NCBI RefSeq assembly: GCF_004569505.1
Contig: NZ_SPPK01000001.1
Span: 434,001 to 498,000 of the forward strand
Length of the DNA stretch: 64,000 nt
Direction: 5' to 3'
From: Dysgonomonas mossii
Lineage (GTDB): Bacteria; Bacteroidota; Bacteroidia; Bacteroidales; Dysgonomonadaceae
In this document: piece by piece, positions 1-8,798 of the stretch
Numbering within the stretch: position 1 is the stretch's first letter
Layout of the letters: each line of letters starts with the position of its first letter
Program-made: the position numbers and the translations under genes
Notes under the pieces: generated by a model
What the model was told of the DNA's origin: nothing
What the model saw: the letters and a program-made list of their open reading frames with translations, nothing else
Database searches by the model: none

Positions 1-1373
1 TTGATGGTATGGGCTTCCGTATTCAAGTGGATGTGCTAGACTGCCTTGGTTGCGGTAACTGTGCTGATATCTGTCCGGGTAAGAAAGGAAACTCTGCTCT
101 TACAATGGTTGAGATCGGATCACAATTCCCTGAGCAAGACAATTGGGATTTCATGGTCAAGAATGTAACAAGCAAGGCTCACCTTGTTGATACTAAATTG
201 AATGTGAAGAACTCTCAATTTGCAACTCCGCTGTTTGAGTTCTCGGGTGCATGTTCTGGTTGTGGAGAAACTCCATATATCAAACTTGTAACTCAGTTGT
301 TTGGCGATCGTATGTTAATTGCCAACGCTACAGGTTGTACATCAATATATGGTGGTTCAGCTCCATCTACTCCATACCGTAAGAATGAAGAAGGTAAAGG
401 ACCGGCATGGGCTAATTCACTATTCGAAGATAATGCAGAATATGGTCTTGGTTTTGCCTTGGCTAATATTACTATGCGCAACAGACTCGAAAAACTGATG
501 AATCAAGCTCAGGATTGCGATAAATGTTCACCTGAAATAAAAGCTCTATACAAAGAATGGGTAGAAAATAAAGATGAGGCTGACAAGACAAAAGAACTTA
601 CAGCTGCAATGTTACCATTACTGGAAGTAGAGAAAGATAAATGTGACTACTGCAAAGAGATATATTCATTGAAACAATATCTAATCAAGCGTTCTATCTG
701 GATATTTGGTGGTGACGGTTGGGCATATGATATAGGTTTCGGTGGATTGGATCATGTATTGGCTACAGGCGAAGATATCAATATTCTGGTATTGGATACA
801 GAGGTGTACTCTAATACAGGAGGCCAGTCTTCTAAATCTACTCCGATAGCAGCGGTTGCTAAATTTGCTGCAGCAGGAAAGAAGATTCGCAAGAAAGACC
901 TTGGTATGATAGCTACTACATACGGTTATGTATATGTAGCACAGATTGCTATGGGTGCTAACCAAGGACAATGTCTGAAAGCGATCAAAGAAGCTGAAGA
1001 ATATAAAGGCCCATCATTAGTTATTGCATACTCTCCTTGTATCAGCCATGGTCTGAGAAAAGGAATGGGACATGCACAGGATGAAGAGAAAGCAGCAGTT
1101 GCTTGCGGATACTGGCATCTATGGCGCTACAACCCGATGTTGGAAGAGGAAGGCAAAAATCCATTTACAATGGATAGCAAAGAGCCTGACTGGTCTAAAT
1201 TCCAAGCGTTCTTAGGTAACGAGGTTCGCTATACATCTCTACAAAAATCAAATCCTTCTGAAGCTTCTGAACTATATGAAGCAGCACAGAACAATGCGAT
1301 GTGGAGATATAATAGTTATCAGCGTTTAGCTAATAGCAGTTTTGGCAAATTTGACGAGACAAAAGAACTGTAA
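1..1373 (+). CDS. nifJ: Pyruvate:ferredoxin (flavodoxin) oxidoreductase, C-terminal part
   Basis: Partial gene; the reading frame is open through the left edge (codons run from base 3), so the first visible ATG at base 9 is internal. The enzyme oxidatively decarboxylates pyruvate to acetyl-CoA and passes electrons to ferredoxin or flavodoxin in the cytoplasm. The visible part begins in the last 4Fe-4S motif of the ferredoxin-like domain (CLGCGNCADICPG). It continues with the proximal-cluster motif CSGCGETP and a thiamine-diphosphate motif that starts at GGDGWAYDIGFGG and ends at SNTGGQ. This is the normal domain order of the roughly 1180-residue single-chain PFOR family. A terminator follows directly, so it is not co-transcribed with gldK. 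A flavodoxin gene (23039-23539) is a possible electron acceptor. Confidence 0.95.
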   Translation, partial: DGMGFRIQVDVLDCLGCGNCADICPGKKGNSALTMVEIGSQFPEQDNWDFMVKNVTSKAHLVDTKLNVKNSQFATPLFEFSGACSGCGETPYIKLVTQLFGDRMLIANATGCTSIYGGSAPSTPYRKNEEGKGPAWANSLFEDNAEYGLGFALANITMRNRLEKLMNQAQDCDKCSPEIKALYKEWVENKDEADKTKELTAAMLPLLEVEKDKCDYCKEIYSLKQYLIKRSIWIFGGDGWAYDIGFGGLDHVLATGEDINILVLDTEVYSNTGGQSSKSTPIAAVAKFAAAGKKIRKKDLGMIATTYGYVYVAQIAMGANQGQCLKAIKEAEEYKGPSLVIAYSPCISHGLRKGMGHAQDEEKAAVACGYWHLWRYNPMLEEEGKNPFTMDSKEPDWSKFQAFLGNEVRYTSLQKSNPSEASELYEAAQNNAMWRYNSYQRLANSSFGKFDETKEL

Positions 1374-1396
1374 AATTAATAAATATTATCGATGAG

Positions 1397-1427
1397 AGGG
1401 GAGCCTGGAAAGGCTTCCCTTTTATGT
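1397..1427 (+). terminator. Rho-independent terminator after PFOR
   Basis: A 10-bp stem (AGGGGAGCCT at 1397-1406 pairs with AGGCTTCCCT at 1411-1420, one G-U pair) has a 4-nt loop and is followed by TTTATGTTTT. It lies 24 bases after the PFOR stop codon. Confidence 0.85.
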
Positions 1428-1510
1428 TTTTAAAAACACGCAAAATCCAATCGTTTATTGAGTTAAGTTATTATTTGATAAGAAAATAAATAAATATTAA
1501 AAAAAAATAT

Positions 1511-1518
1511 TATCTTTG
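1511..1518 (+). promoter_or_regulatory. -7 promoter box for gldKLMN
   Basis: TATCTTTG is a perfect match to the Bacteroidetes -7 consensus TAnnTTTG. It lies 41 bases before the gldK start and predicts a leader of about 35 nt. No well-spaced -33 TTTG is visible; the nearest (1474-1477) is too far upstream. Confidence 0.6.
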
Positions 1519-1558
1519 CCACACTTGATATATCGTTACTATAACTGTTACAAAACAA

Positions 1559-3721
1559 ATGAACAAAAAAACTTTACTGACTTCACTGCTATTGGTCTGT
1601 GTATCAATAGTTTCTTATGCTCAACGTCAAAGCTCAGAGCAATATTCAGTTCCTTCGAGGAATGAATATTTGTTAAAAGATCCAGTGTGGTTCATATCCA
1701 TTGGAGGTGGTGCCCAATTATATGTGGGTGAGGATGATAATGGTGTTCCGTGGAATAGGACATCGTTTTCTAGTAGATTAACCTTTGCTCCAACACTTTC
1801 CGTTGGCCGTAGAATGAGTACATTGATTACTCTACGAGCTCAAATATCAGGAGGAAGCATACATGGCTTCAATGATGGTTGGAGCGGAACTTACGATAGA
1901 TGGTGGAAAGATGGAACGAATGGCGAAGGGTTAAAAATGTTAACTAAAGATCCCGCCTGGGATTATATGGGTTGGATTGAAGGTGTTGATTATGAGTATA
2001 GTGCTGTTGATGAGAGTGGAGTGCCTGTTTGGCATCCTACAAAATATCAACCAAACGAACAATATTATATGCAACATTTACGTTATATGAGTATAACTGG
2101 AGATGTGCAGTTAAATTTTCTTAATCTTATAAATGGATATAAGCCGGAACGTAAATTTGAAATAAATCCTTTTGTCGGTTTAGGTTTGTATCAGCGCTTT
2201 GCTCATAGAGGGAATCTTCAGGGTACCTTCGTTGGTGGAAGCGGCGGTTTGAACTTAGGCTTTAATTTAACTCGTAACTGGCAAATATTTGGAGAGGGAA
2301 GAGTCGTTTTACTTAGTGATACCTTTGATGGACAAAAAGGAGATAAAAGTAATAATGGGCTAGCTCAGGCAACGCTAGGTGTAACCTATAAGTTCACAAA
2401 TCCAAAATATATTGACCCTGCTATTGAAACTCGTTTACGTTTACCTTACAATATAGCCCGTGCCTGTGACAATATGGTTCTTGTTCCGGGAGGTAATATA
2501 GAGTTAGGGACAGGTATTGATCCTTTATGGGGAGATGAAGTACCTCGTAAACTTGTTGCTGTCAGCCCATTTTGGATGGATGAAACCGAAGTTACAAATA
2601 AGCAGTATCGTGAGTTTGTATATTGGGTGCGTGACTCTATTATAAGAGAACGTTTGGCAGATCCGGCGTATGGAGGAGACCCAACGTTTAAAGTTTTAGT
2701 AAGACCTGAAGATCGGAACAGTGCTGTTGGGCAGCGTTTAAACTGGAGTAAGCCAATTCCTTGGAAAAATCCAACTCAACGCGAACAGGCTGCTATAAAC
2801 AGTGTGATAGGAGGAAATCCTTTTGCTGCGGATAAATCCGGATTGATAAATACTGCTTTGAATTTTAAATATGACTGGTTTGACGTAAAAAGTTATAATG
2901 CGTTTTTGGCAAAACTAAAAGAAGGCGATGCACGTTCTATAGTTATATCCAAGGATACAGCTTATGTAAATCAAAGAGGTGATATTATTCGCGAAACGTT
3001 AGCAAGATCATCGCACGGAGATAAGATTGATTTTACAAATACATATATTGTAAATGTTTACCCTGATGTGATGGCATGGATGACAGATTTTGCTAATGCT
3101 AAGAGTGAACAATATGTAGGCAAATATTTTAATGATAAGGCTTATAATAATCATCCTGTGGTAGGTGTATCGTGGGAACAAGCCGATGCTTATTGTGCAT
3201 GGCGTACAGATCGCTATTTGGCTGAAAAGAAGTGTAGCTTAGACGGTTTCGAAGGGTATCGTTTGCCTACAGAAGCCGAATGGGAATTTGCTGCAAGAAA
3301 CGGACGTTCGGAGTTGATTTATCCGTGGTATTCGGATAAAACGCATACAACCGATGGGCTGGCTCATGCTAACTTCAGAGCATCAAAAGATTTGAAAGAC
3401 TTAATGTCCCCTGTAGCAAGCTTCTTGCCTAATCGTTTTGGACTTTACGATATGGCGGGTAATGCGGCAGAATGGACAACTACAACATTTACGGAATCTG
3501 TAGACCGTATGGCTGATGAGGCTAATCCTGATTTCAGCTATAGAGCAGTACTTGCAGACCCAAGAGTGTTGAAACGTAAAATTGTAAAAGGAGGTTCATG
3601 GAAAGACTCTACGGTTAAATCCGGAGATCGTTCTGTTGAATTTCAAGATAAAGGCCGTTCATTCATTGGTTTCAGATGTGTAAGAACATGGAGCTTTGAT
3701 GAAAGGGGTAAATTCTATTAA
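1559..3721 (+). CDS. gldK: GldK/PorK type IX secretion protein with N-terminal beta-barrel domain
   Basis: First gene of a gldK-L-M-N operon. Residues about 304-715 form the FGE/SUMF1-like fold of GldK/PorK: they start at DNMVLVPGG, include WMDETEVTNKQYREF and GYRLPTEAEWEFAARNG, and end near GFRCVRTW. In known systems GldK/PorK is a lipoprotein that builds a periplasmic ring with GldN under the outer membrane. Two things differ here. The signal peptide (residues 1-21, ending SYAQ) has no lipobox cysteine. Residues about 22-290 are an extra domain of alternating aromatic/hydrophobic segments (WFISIGGGAQLYVGEDD, FEINPFVGLGLYQRFA, QATLGVTYKFTNP) typical of an outer-membrane beta-barrel. At 720 residues it is about 230-250 longer than the usual family length. 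The ORF is continuous. GldK identity is secure from the domain and operon; the barrel is inferred from the sequence pattern. Confidence 0.9.
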   Translation: MNKKTLLTSLLLVCVSIVSYAQRQSSEQYSVPSRNEYLLKDPVWFISIGGGAQLYVGEDDNGVPWNRTSFSSRLTFAPTLSVGRRMSTLITLRAQISGGSIHGFNDGWSGTYDRWWKDGTNGEGLKMLTKDPAWDYMGWIEGVDYEYSAVDESGVPVWHPTKYQPNEQYYMQHLRYMSITGDVQLNFLNLINGYKPERKFEINPFVGLGLYQRFAHRGNLQGTFVGGSGGLNLGFNLTRNWQIFGEGRVVLLSDTFDGQKGDKSNNGLAQATLGVTYKFTNPKYIDPAIETRLRLPYNIARACDNMVLVPGGNIELGTGIDPLWGDEVPRKLVAVSPFWMDETEVTNKQYREFVYWVRDSIIRERLADPAYGGDPTFKVLVRPEDRNSAVGQRLNWSKPIPWKNPTQREQAAINSVIGGNPFAADKSGLINTALNFKYDWFDVKSYNAFLAKLKEGDARSIVISKDTAYVNQRGDIIRETLARSSHGDKIDFTNTYIVNVYPDVMAWMTDFANAKSEQYVGKYFNDKAYNNHPVVGVSWEQADAYCAWRTDRYLAEKKCSLDGFEGYRLPTEAEWEFAARNGRSELIYPWYSDKTHTTDGLAHANFRASKDLKDLMSPVASFLPNRFGLYDMAGNAAEWTTTTFTESVDRMADEANPDFSYRAVLADPRVLKRKIVKGGSWKDSTVKSGDRSVEFQDKGRSFIGFRCVRTWSFDERGKFY

Positions 3722-3748
3722 AAAATAATTTTTAAGAGAGCTCTCAAA

Positions 3749-4627
3749 ATGGGAAAAGCGTGGCATAGTTTTAGGCGATTTATTGCAAGTAGAAGAGGAC
3801 AGACAGTGTTTAATATTCTTTATAGTTGGGGTGCTGCTGTAGTCATCCTGGGGGCAATGTTTAAAATTATGCATGTACCGGCAGGGAACATCGTTCTGAT
3901 GATCGGAATGATTGTCGAAGTTATTGTTTTTATTGCCGCAGGGTTCGACTACTCATCTCCATCGAGTGATGAGGTCGGAGCAAATGCTTTATCCGGAGTA
4001 ATAGTAAGTGGTGGGGTTGGATATGACGAATCCCCTTCTAATATAAAACTAGCAGAGGCAAGGAAATCCGGAGATTCTATAAAATCCTCCGGAGTTTCCG
4101 GCTCTTCGGTCGTTGTTCTTGGCGGTTCGGGTGGAAATGGAGTAACAACTGTTTCTGGCAGTGGAACATCTTCATCATCGCCTACAGGACAACCTTCTGC
4201 TGCTCGTACAAGTTCGGCAGATTATGGACAGAGCGCAGCAGATACAGCTCAGAATTTAGAAGAATTCTCCACTACAATTAACTCGTTGAATGAGGCTTCT
4301 CAAAAACTATTGAAAGCATATAATCAAATCACCGAAACAAATGGTTTTGTAGACAATCTGACTACATTAAATCAGAATGTGAGTGGTTTGAACGATGTAT
4401 TTAATGCACAATTACAGACTATAACTGAACAAATGTCGGCTATCAGATATATTAATGACAGTTTGGCTAGGATGAAGAATTTATATGATGGAGCTATTGG
4501 TGATAGTTACATGTTCAGAGAAGAGTCTGCGAAAATGACCAAACACATTGAGGCTTTGAACAATGTATATGCTCGTTTATTACAAGCTATGACAACGAAT
4601 AACAATCCAAACCAACCTAAATTCTAA
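3749..4627 (+). CDS. gldL: GldL/PorL type IX secretion inner-membrane motor protein
   Basis: 292 residues. Two transmembrane helices lie near the N terminus (about residues 18-40, starting TVFNILYSWGAAVVILGAM, and 46-66, starting GNIVLMIGMIVEVIVFIAA), as in GldL, which with GldM forms the proton-driven motor of the T9SS. A Ser/Gly-rich stretch (about residues 105-160) follows. The C-terminal third (about 165-290) is helical, likely coiled coil (NLEEFSTTINSLNEASQKLL). It lies 27 bases after gldK and 54 before gldM. The long low-complexity linker between the membrane hairpin and the coiled coil is the only odd point. Confidence 0.93.
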   Translation: MGKAWHSFRRFIASRRGQTVFNILYSWGAAVVILGAMFKIMHVPAGNIVLMIGMIVEVIVFIAAGFDYSSPSSDEVGANALSGVIVSGGVGYDESPSNIKLAEARKSGDSIKSSGVSGSSVVVLGGSGGNGVTTVSGSGTSSSSPTGQPSAARTSSADYGQSAADTAQNLEEFSTTINSLNEASQKLLKAYNQITETNGFVDNLTTLNQNVSGLNDVFNAQLQTITEQMSAIRYINDSLARMKNLYDGAIGDSYMFREESAKMTKHIEALNNVYARLLQAMTTNNNPNQPKF

Positions 4628-4681
4628 GATAATCGGAGAAATAAAAAAACAGAATTAGAAACCTAAAGAAGAGAATATAAG

Positions 4682-6250
4682 ATGGCTTTAAGTAAAGGGC
4701 AATTGACTAGGCAGAAGATGATTAATCTCATGTATCTGGTGTTTATTGCGATGCTGGCTCTAAATGTTTCTACCGAGGTATTGGATGGATTTGTGATGAT
4801 TAACGATAATATTCAAGAATCTATTGTTGTCACAGATGAAAGAAATAAACAGATATACGCAGATATAGCTGCTTCTTATGAGACTAACAGAGACAAAACT
4901 CAGGACTCATATAATAGGGCACAAAGTGTAAAGGCTAAGACCGATTCTATTTTCGATTATTTGCAGTATCTAAAACTGGAAATTGCAAAAAAGACAGATG
5001 GAGCCGATGCTGATATAAATAATTTGAAATCGAAAGATAATCTCGATGCTTCTTCCGAAGTAATGATTTCACCGGTGGGTGGTCAGGGAAAGAAGCTGAA
5101 AAAAATATTAGACACGTATCGGGAAGCTATGGTGGCACAGATTCCTGACGAGAGCAAACGTAAGATTGTAAGCAGTACTTTATCTACAGAACCTTCTGCA
5201 AGAGCGAAGAAGGATCATAAAGATTGGATAACTTCGTCTTTTGACGGTATGCCAAGTATTGCTGTGCTGACTTTCCTTTCAGAATTGCAAATGAATGTGA
5301 AGCAGGCCGAGGGTGAAGTTCTGAATGATCTTGCTAAAAATATCGACTTGAAAGATATTCGTGTGAATGAACTGAGTGCCTTTGTTGTTCCGCAATCAAA
5401 TATGGTGATGAAAGGTGTACCTTACAAAGCCAATATTATAATGGCGGCGGTAGATACAACACAACGACCCCGTATTGTTGTAAATGGTAAAGAGTTACCA
5501 TCCGAAAAAAATGGTTTGTATGAAGTTGGTACAGGAGCTTCCGGTACATATAAATTCGATGGATTTATCGAGCTTATGGATAGGAGTGGATTGCCTGTAA
5601 GACGTAATTTCTCTCAGGAATATACAGTAATGGAACCTATGGCCACAGTAGCGCCATTCTGGATGGACGTTCTATATGCCGGGGTTCAGAATATGTTGAC
5701 TATTGCTGTGCCGGGTGTAGCCAGTCAGGACGTACAGGCTACAGTGGTAAGTGGGGGAACATTAACTCCTTCGGGCAAAGATTGGGTTGCAGTGCCTTCC
5801 CCATCTCAGATAGGTCAGAAGTTTATAATTTCTGTATCTGCAAAGGTGAATGGTACACAACAATTCATAGCAAGGAAAGAGTTGAGGATCCGTCCGTTAC
5901 CGGAACCATTAGCGTTTATCCCATATACAGATCAGAACGGTGCACCGAAAGTATTTAGAAAAGGAGTTATAGCCAGATCTATACTACTGGGCACACAGGG
6001 TATAAAAGCTTCTATCGATGATGGTATTCTGAATATTCCATTTCAGATTTTGAGCTTCAGAACAATGTCTGTGGACGCTATGGGAAATGTAACTCCTGAA
6101 ATGTCAAATGGTGCGAATTTCTCATCTCGTCAGATAGAGCAAATGCGAAGAATGACTAGAGGTACAATTTTAATAATATCAGGAATAAAAGCCAAGGGCC
6201 CCGATGGTATAGAAAGAGATTTATACCCAATGGAAGTAAGAATTAATTAA
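4682..6250 (+). CDS. gldM: GldM/PorM type IX secretion protein
   Basis: 522 residues, the normal GldM size. It starts with a short cytoplasmic segment and one membrane helix (MINLMYLVFIAMLALNVSTE, about residues 13-32). An alpha-helical stretch (about 40-215) and a beta-rich periplasmic region (about 220-522) follow. GldM spans the periplasm, linking the GldL motor to the GldK/GldN ring. The motif NVSTEVLDGF after the helix is typical of the family. It lies between gldL and gldN (21 bases). Confidence 0.95.
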   Translation: MALSKGQLTRQKMINLMYLVFIAMLALNVSTEVLDGFVMINDNIQESIVVTDERNKQIYADIAASYETNRDKTQDSYNRAQSVKAKTDSIFDYLQYLKLEIAKKTDGADADINNLKSKDNLDASSEVMISPVGGQGKKLKKILDTYREAMVAQIPDESKRKIVSSTLSTEPSARAKKDHKDWITSSFDGMPSIAVLTFLSELQMNVKQAEGEVLNDLAKNIDLKDIRVNELSAFVVPQSNMVMKGVPYKANIIMAAVDTTQRPRIVVNGKELPSEKNGLYEVGTGASGTYKFDGFIELMDRSGLPVRRNFSQEYTVMEPMATVAPFWMDVLYAGVQNMLTIAVPGVASQDVQATVVSGGTLTPSGKDWVAVPSPSQIGQKFIISVSAKVNGTQQFIARKELRIRPLPEPLAFIPYTDQNGAPKVFRKGVIARSILLGTQGIKASIDDGILNIPFQILSFRTMSVDAMGNVTPEMSNGANFSSRQIEQMRRMTRGTILIISGIKAKGPDGIERDLYPMEVRIN

Positions 6251-6271
6251 TTAACACAAAATACACATCCT

Positions 6272-7144
6272 ATGAAATATATTGTTTCATTAATGTTGGG
6301 TGGACTGCTCTCGGCAAGTTCACTCTTTGCACAAAACTCAGCAAATAATGCATTCAGAATGATGAATGGAGCACCTGCTACATCGTCCACGGAAGATATG
6401 ATTACAGAGATTTCGTCCAGAGAGCTTTTTCTTATGGAGAATTCGATGAACGATTACTCGTCTGCTACATGGACTAGAGATATATACAGGGAAGTATATG
6501 ATGTAGAAGGCAACGAATCCTTATTTTATCCAACAGTTTCAACCGAAAAGCGTGCTAATTTGTTTTCTCTTCTGATTAATCTTTTATCAGATAATACAAT
6601 TGCCGCATATAAATTCGAAGATCAACCCGACTTCAATGATGATAGTAAATATACAGCAAAAGAGGTGATGGATCAGAATCGCATTGGATATACAGTAAAT
6701 AACAATCATACACTTTCTATAAAAAGGGAAGATTTGGCAAATATGCAAATCACTTGTTACCTTGTAAAGGAAAAATGGTATTATGATATTGCAACAGGAA
6801 AAGGAGATGTCCGTGTAGAAGCTATTTGCCCTGTGATTTGCGACAGAGGAAGAGAATATCCGATGTTTTGGGTAATGTTTGACGATATTAGTGTATATCT
6901 CGCCAGGGCCATATCTCCCGTAGCTGTAGCTAATATTACTCCGGTACTAAGCAATGCCTCTTTTTACGATATCTTCAGAAACAGATATTATAGAGGGTGT
7001 ATATACCGTGTAGGGGTGCGAGACTTAGCTAAATATTTTACGACCCCTGAAAGTCTTACAAAAGAACGCAAACGTATTGAAAGCGAACTTGACTTTGTGC
7101 AATCCCGTTTTGATGCTGTAGCAACAGCTCATCAGAAGAATTAA
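6272..7144 (+). CDS. gldN: GldN/PorN type IX secretion periplasmic protein
   Basis: 290 residues with a signal peptide (about 1-20, ending SLFAQ). The core has family features: an aromatic/acidic start (ATWTRDIYREVYDVEGN), the KEKWYYD segment and the RGREYPMFWVMFDD segment. GldN/PorN binds GldK/PorK to form the outer ring of the secretion complex. Last gene of the operon; a strong terminator follows 30 bases downstream. No porP/sprF or gldJ-like gene is linked within the window. Confidence 0.93.
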   Translation: MKYIVSLMLGGLLSASSLFAQNSANNAFRMMNGAPATSSTEDMITEISSRELFLMENSMNDYSSATWTRDIYREVYDVEGNESLFYPTVSTEKRANLFSLLINLLSDNTIAAYKFEDQPDFNDDSKYTAKEVMDQNRIGYTVNNNHTLSIKREDLANMQITCYLVKEKWYYDIATGKGDVRVEAICPVICDRGREYPMFWVMFDDISVYLARAISPVAVANITPVLSNASFYDIFRNRYYRGCIYRVGVRDLAKYFTTPESLTKERKRIESELDFVQSRFDAVATAHQKN

Positions 7145-7173
7145 GGAATTATGAGTTTTATATAGCCGAATTG

Positions 7174-7206
7174 AAGGGGGGGATCCGTATGGATACCCCT
7201 TTTCTT
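7174..7206 (+). terminator. Terminator of the gldKLMN operon
   Basis: AAGGGG (7174-7179) pairs with CCCCTT (7196-7201), with an inner ATCC/GGAT helix around a GTAT loop, followed by a T-rich run (TTTTCTTTT). It lies 30 bases after the gldN stop. Confidence 0.8.
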
Positions 7207-7330
7207 TTGCTAGTCTTTTTGTGCAAATTAAGTTGCAAAAAGGAATCATTGTTGCATTCGCTCTTATCTGTTTTTTATCACAGAGTAAAAAGTACCACAG
7301 AATTTTTGTATTATATACTTATATACAAGA

Positions 7331-7360
7331 AAAAAGCTTAAAAGTTTCCTCTTAAGCTTT
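7331..7360 (-). terminator. Terminator of the alpha-glucan operon
   Basis: A perfect 9-bp inverted repeat (AAAGCTTAA at 7332-7340, TTAAGCTTT at 7351-7359). Read on the minus strand it ends in a T-rich run and lies about 30 bases after the amylase stop at 7389. Confidence 0.8.
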
Positions 7361-7388
7361 CTTTGTGAATAAATATAAGTAATTCTGA

Positions 7389-8759
7389 TTATTTTGGTCT
7401 TACAAATACTTTATACTCCCATGCTTTTAGAGACTGGGGTAATTCCGGAACATTCACTCCCGCAAAATAATCGGTATAGCTGCCACGTCCTATGGCGTCA
7501 TTGCTAGTATAATTGATATCTTTGTTCGATAAGTTGAGCATTACAACAATCTCTTGTCCTGCTCTTTCTCTCGAATATATCAACAGCTCCTTATTTGCAG
7601 AAGTATTATATTTCTTGAATGTGCCACCCTGTCCGGCTTGTAACGCAGGATGGGTATGTTTTAATTGATTAAGCTTTTTATAGAACTGTGTTGTGCTATT
7701 TTCAGCCCATGAAGGAACCATATCTTTTTCGAAGAATGACAAGCGTTTTTTGAGTCCTACTTCCTGACCTGTATATATCATTGGCATTCCATTCAACGTG
7801 TAGGTAAGAACTGCAAACGCTTCAACACCTTTTCCGTAGCGTTCAAACTCTGTTCCATTCCATGAATTTTCATCATGGTTTGTTAAGAAGAGCATTTTAT
7901 AAGCGTCCGGGCACATTATCGTATCCAGCTTTTGAATATATGATGTAATATCTTCTGCACTCTTTGTTCCTTTGTTTACATCAGCCATCATGTGCATCAA
8001 CTCCCATGAGTAGTTTGCATCAAATGCGTGTTCCAATAAATCATAATTTTCGGATTCAGCAAGCATAAATACAGGCTTGATGCTATCTAAAGTTTTACGT
8101 ACATCGTTCCAGAAATCGGTAGGTACTTCATGAGCCATATCGCAGCGATATCCATCTATATTGAAATCCTTTATCCAGTATTTGAGGGCATCTGTCATTG
8201 CGGCTCTCATATCTTTATTGTCATAATTCAGTTCGTAGGTATCAGTCCAGTCATACGGGCTTTTGATATTACCAAGACTATCTTTCATATACCAATCGGG
8301 ATGTTCTGTAGTCCAGGCATTATCGCAACCGGTATGATTTGCAACCCAGTCCAGTATTACTTTAAAGCCCATTTCATGCGCTTTATCTACCAGCTTTTTG
8401 AAATCTTCTTTTGTTCCAAATTCAGGGTTGATCTCTTTATAGTCTCTTACAGCATAGTAACTTCCGAGAGTGCCTTTTCTATTCTTTTCCGAAATAGGAT
8501 GTACAGGCATAAACCAAAGCACGTCCACACCCAGCTCTTTGAGTCGGGGAAGATGTTGTTCGAAAGCGGCAAAGGTTCCCTCTTTGGTATACTGTCTTAC
8601 GTTAACTTCATATATTACAGCGTTTCGAGTCCAATCCAAGTGTTTGACTGTACATTTCTCTTCTTGCTGTTCTTGAGTGTTTTCTGTTTGAGTTTTTGGT
8701 TTACACGCATAGCTGGTAAGAGCTATTAATGTGATTACAAATAATAATTTATTTTTCAT
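7389..8759 (-). CDS. GH13 alpha-amylase, lipoprotein
   Basis: 456 residues. A lipoprotein signal with cysteine at residue 19 (ALTSYAC) places it in the cell envelope. It is a GH13 (beta/alpha)8 barrel. The four conserved regions are visible: DWVANHTG, GYRCDMAH (nucleophile D207), MLAESENYD (general acid E235) and FLTNHDENSW (transition-state stabiliser D296). A short C-terminal beta domain follows (about 375-456). It should cleave alpha-1,4-glucans or maltodextrins. It is the last gene of a five-gene minus-strand operon, 39 bases after the transporter gene. The exact product (alpha-amylase or maltogenic type) cannot be told from the sequence alone. Confidence 0.9.
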   Translation of the reverse strand: MKNKLLFVITLIALTSYACKPKTQTENTQEQQEEKCTVKHLDWTRNAVIYEVNVRQYTKEGTFAAFEQHLPRLKELGVDVLWFMPVHPISEKNRKGTLGSYYAVRDYKEINPEFGTKEDFKKLVDKAHEMGFKVILDWVANHTGCDNAWTTEHPDWYMKDSLGNIKSPYDWTDTYELNYDNKDMRAAMTDALKYWIKDFNIDGYRCDMAHEVPTDFWNDVRKTLDSIKPVFMLAESENYDLLEHAFDANYSWELMHMMADVNKGTKSAEDITSYIQKLDTIMCPDAYKMLFLTNHDENSWNGTEFERYGKGVEAFAVLTYTLNGMPMIYTGQEVGLKKRLSFFEKDMVPSWAENSTTQFYKKLNQLKHTHPALQAGQGGTFKKYNTSANKELLIYSRERAGQEIVVMLNLSNKDINYTSNDAIGRGSYTDYFAGVNVPELPQSLKAWEYKVFVRPK

Positions 8760-8798
8760 AAATATTTATTCTTTCAGATAATTATATTTTCTAATTAT

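Noticed and set aside
7810..7823. TGCAAACGCTTCAA inside the amylase gene, like the LacI operator
   Set aside because: Not palindromic on the right half and inside coding sequence; likely chance.
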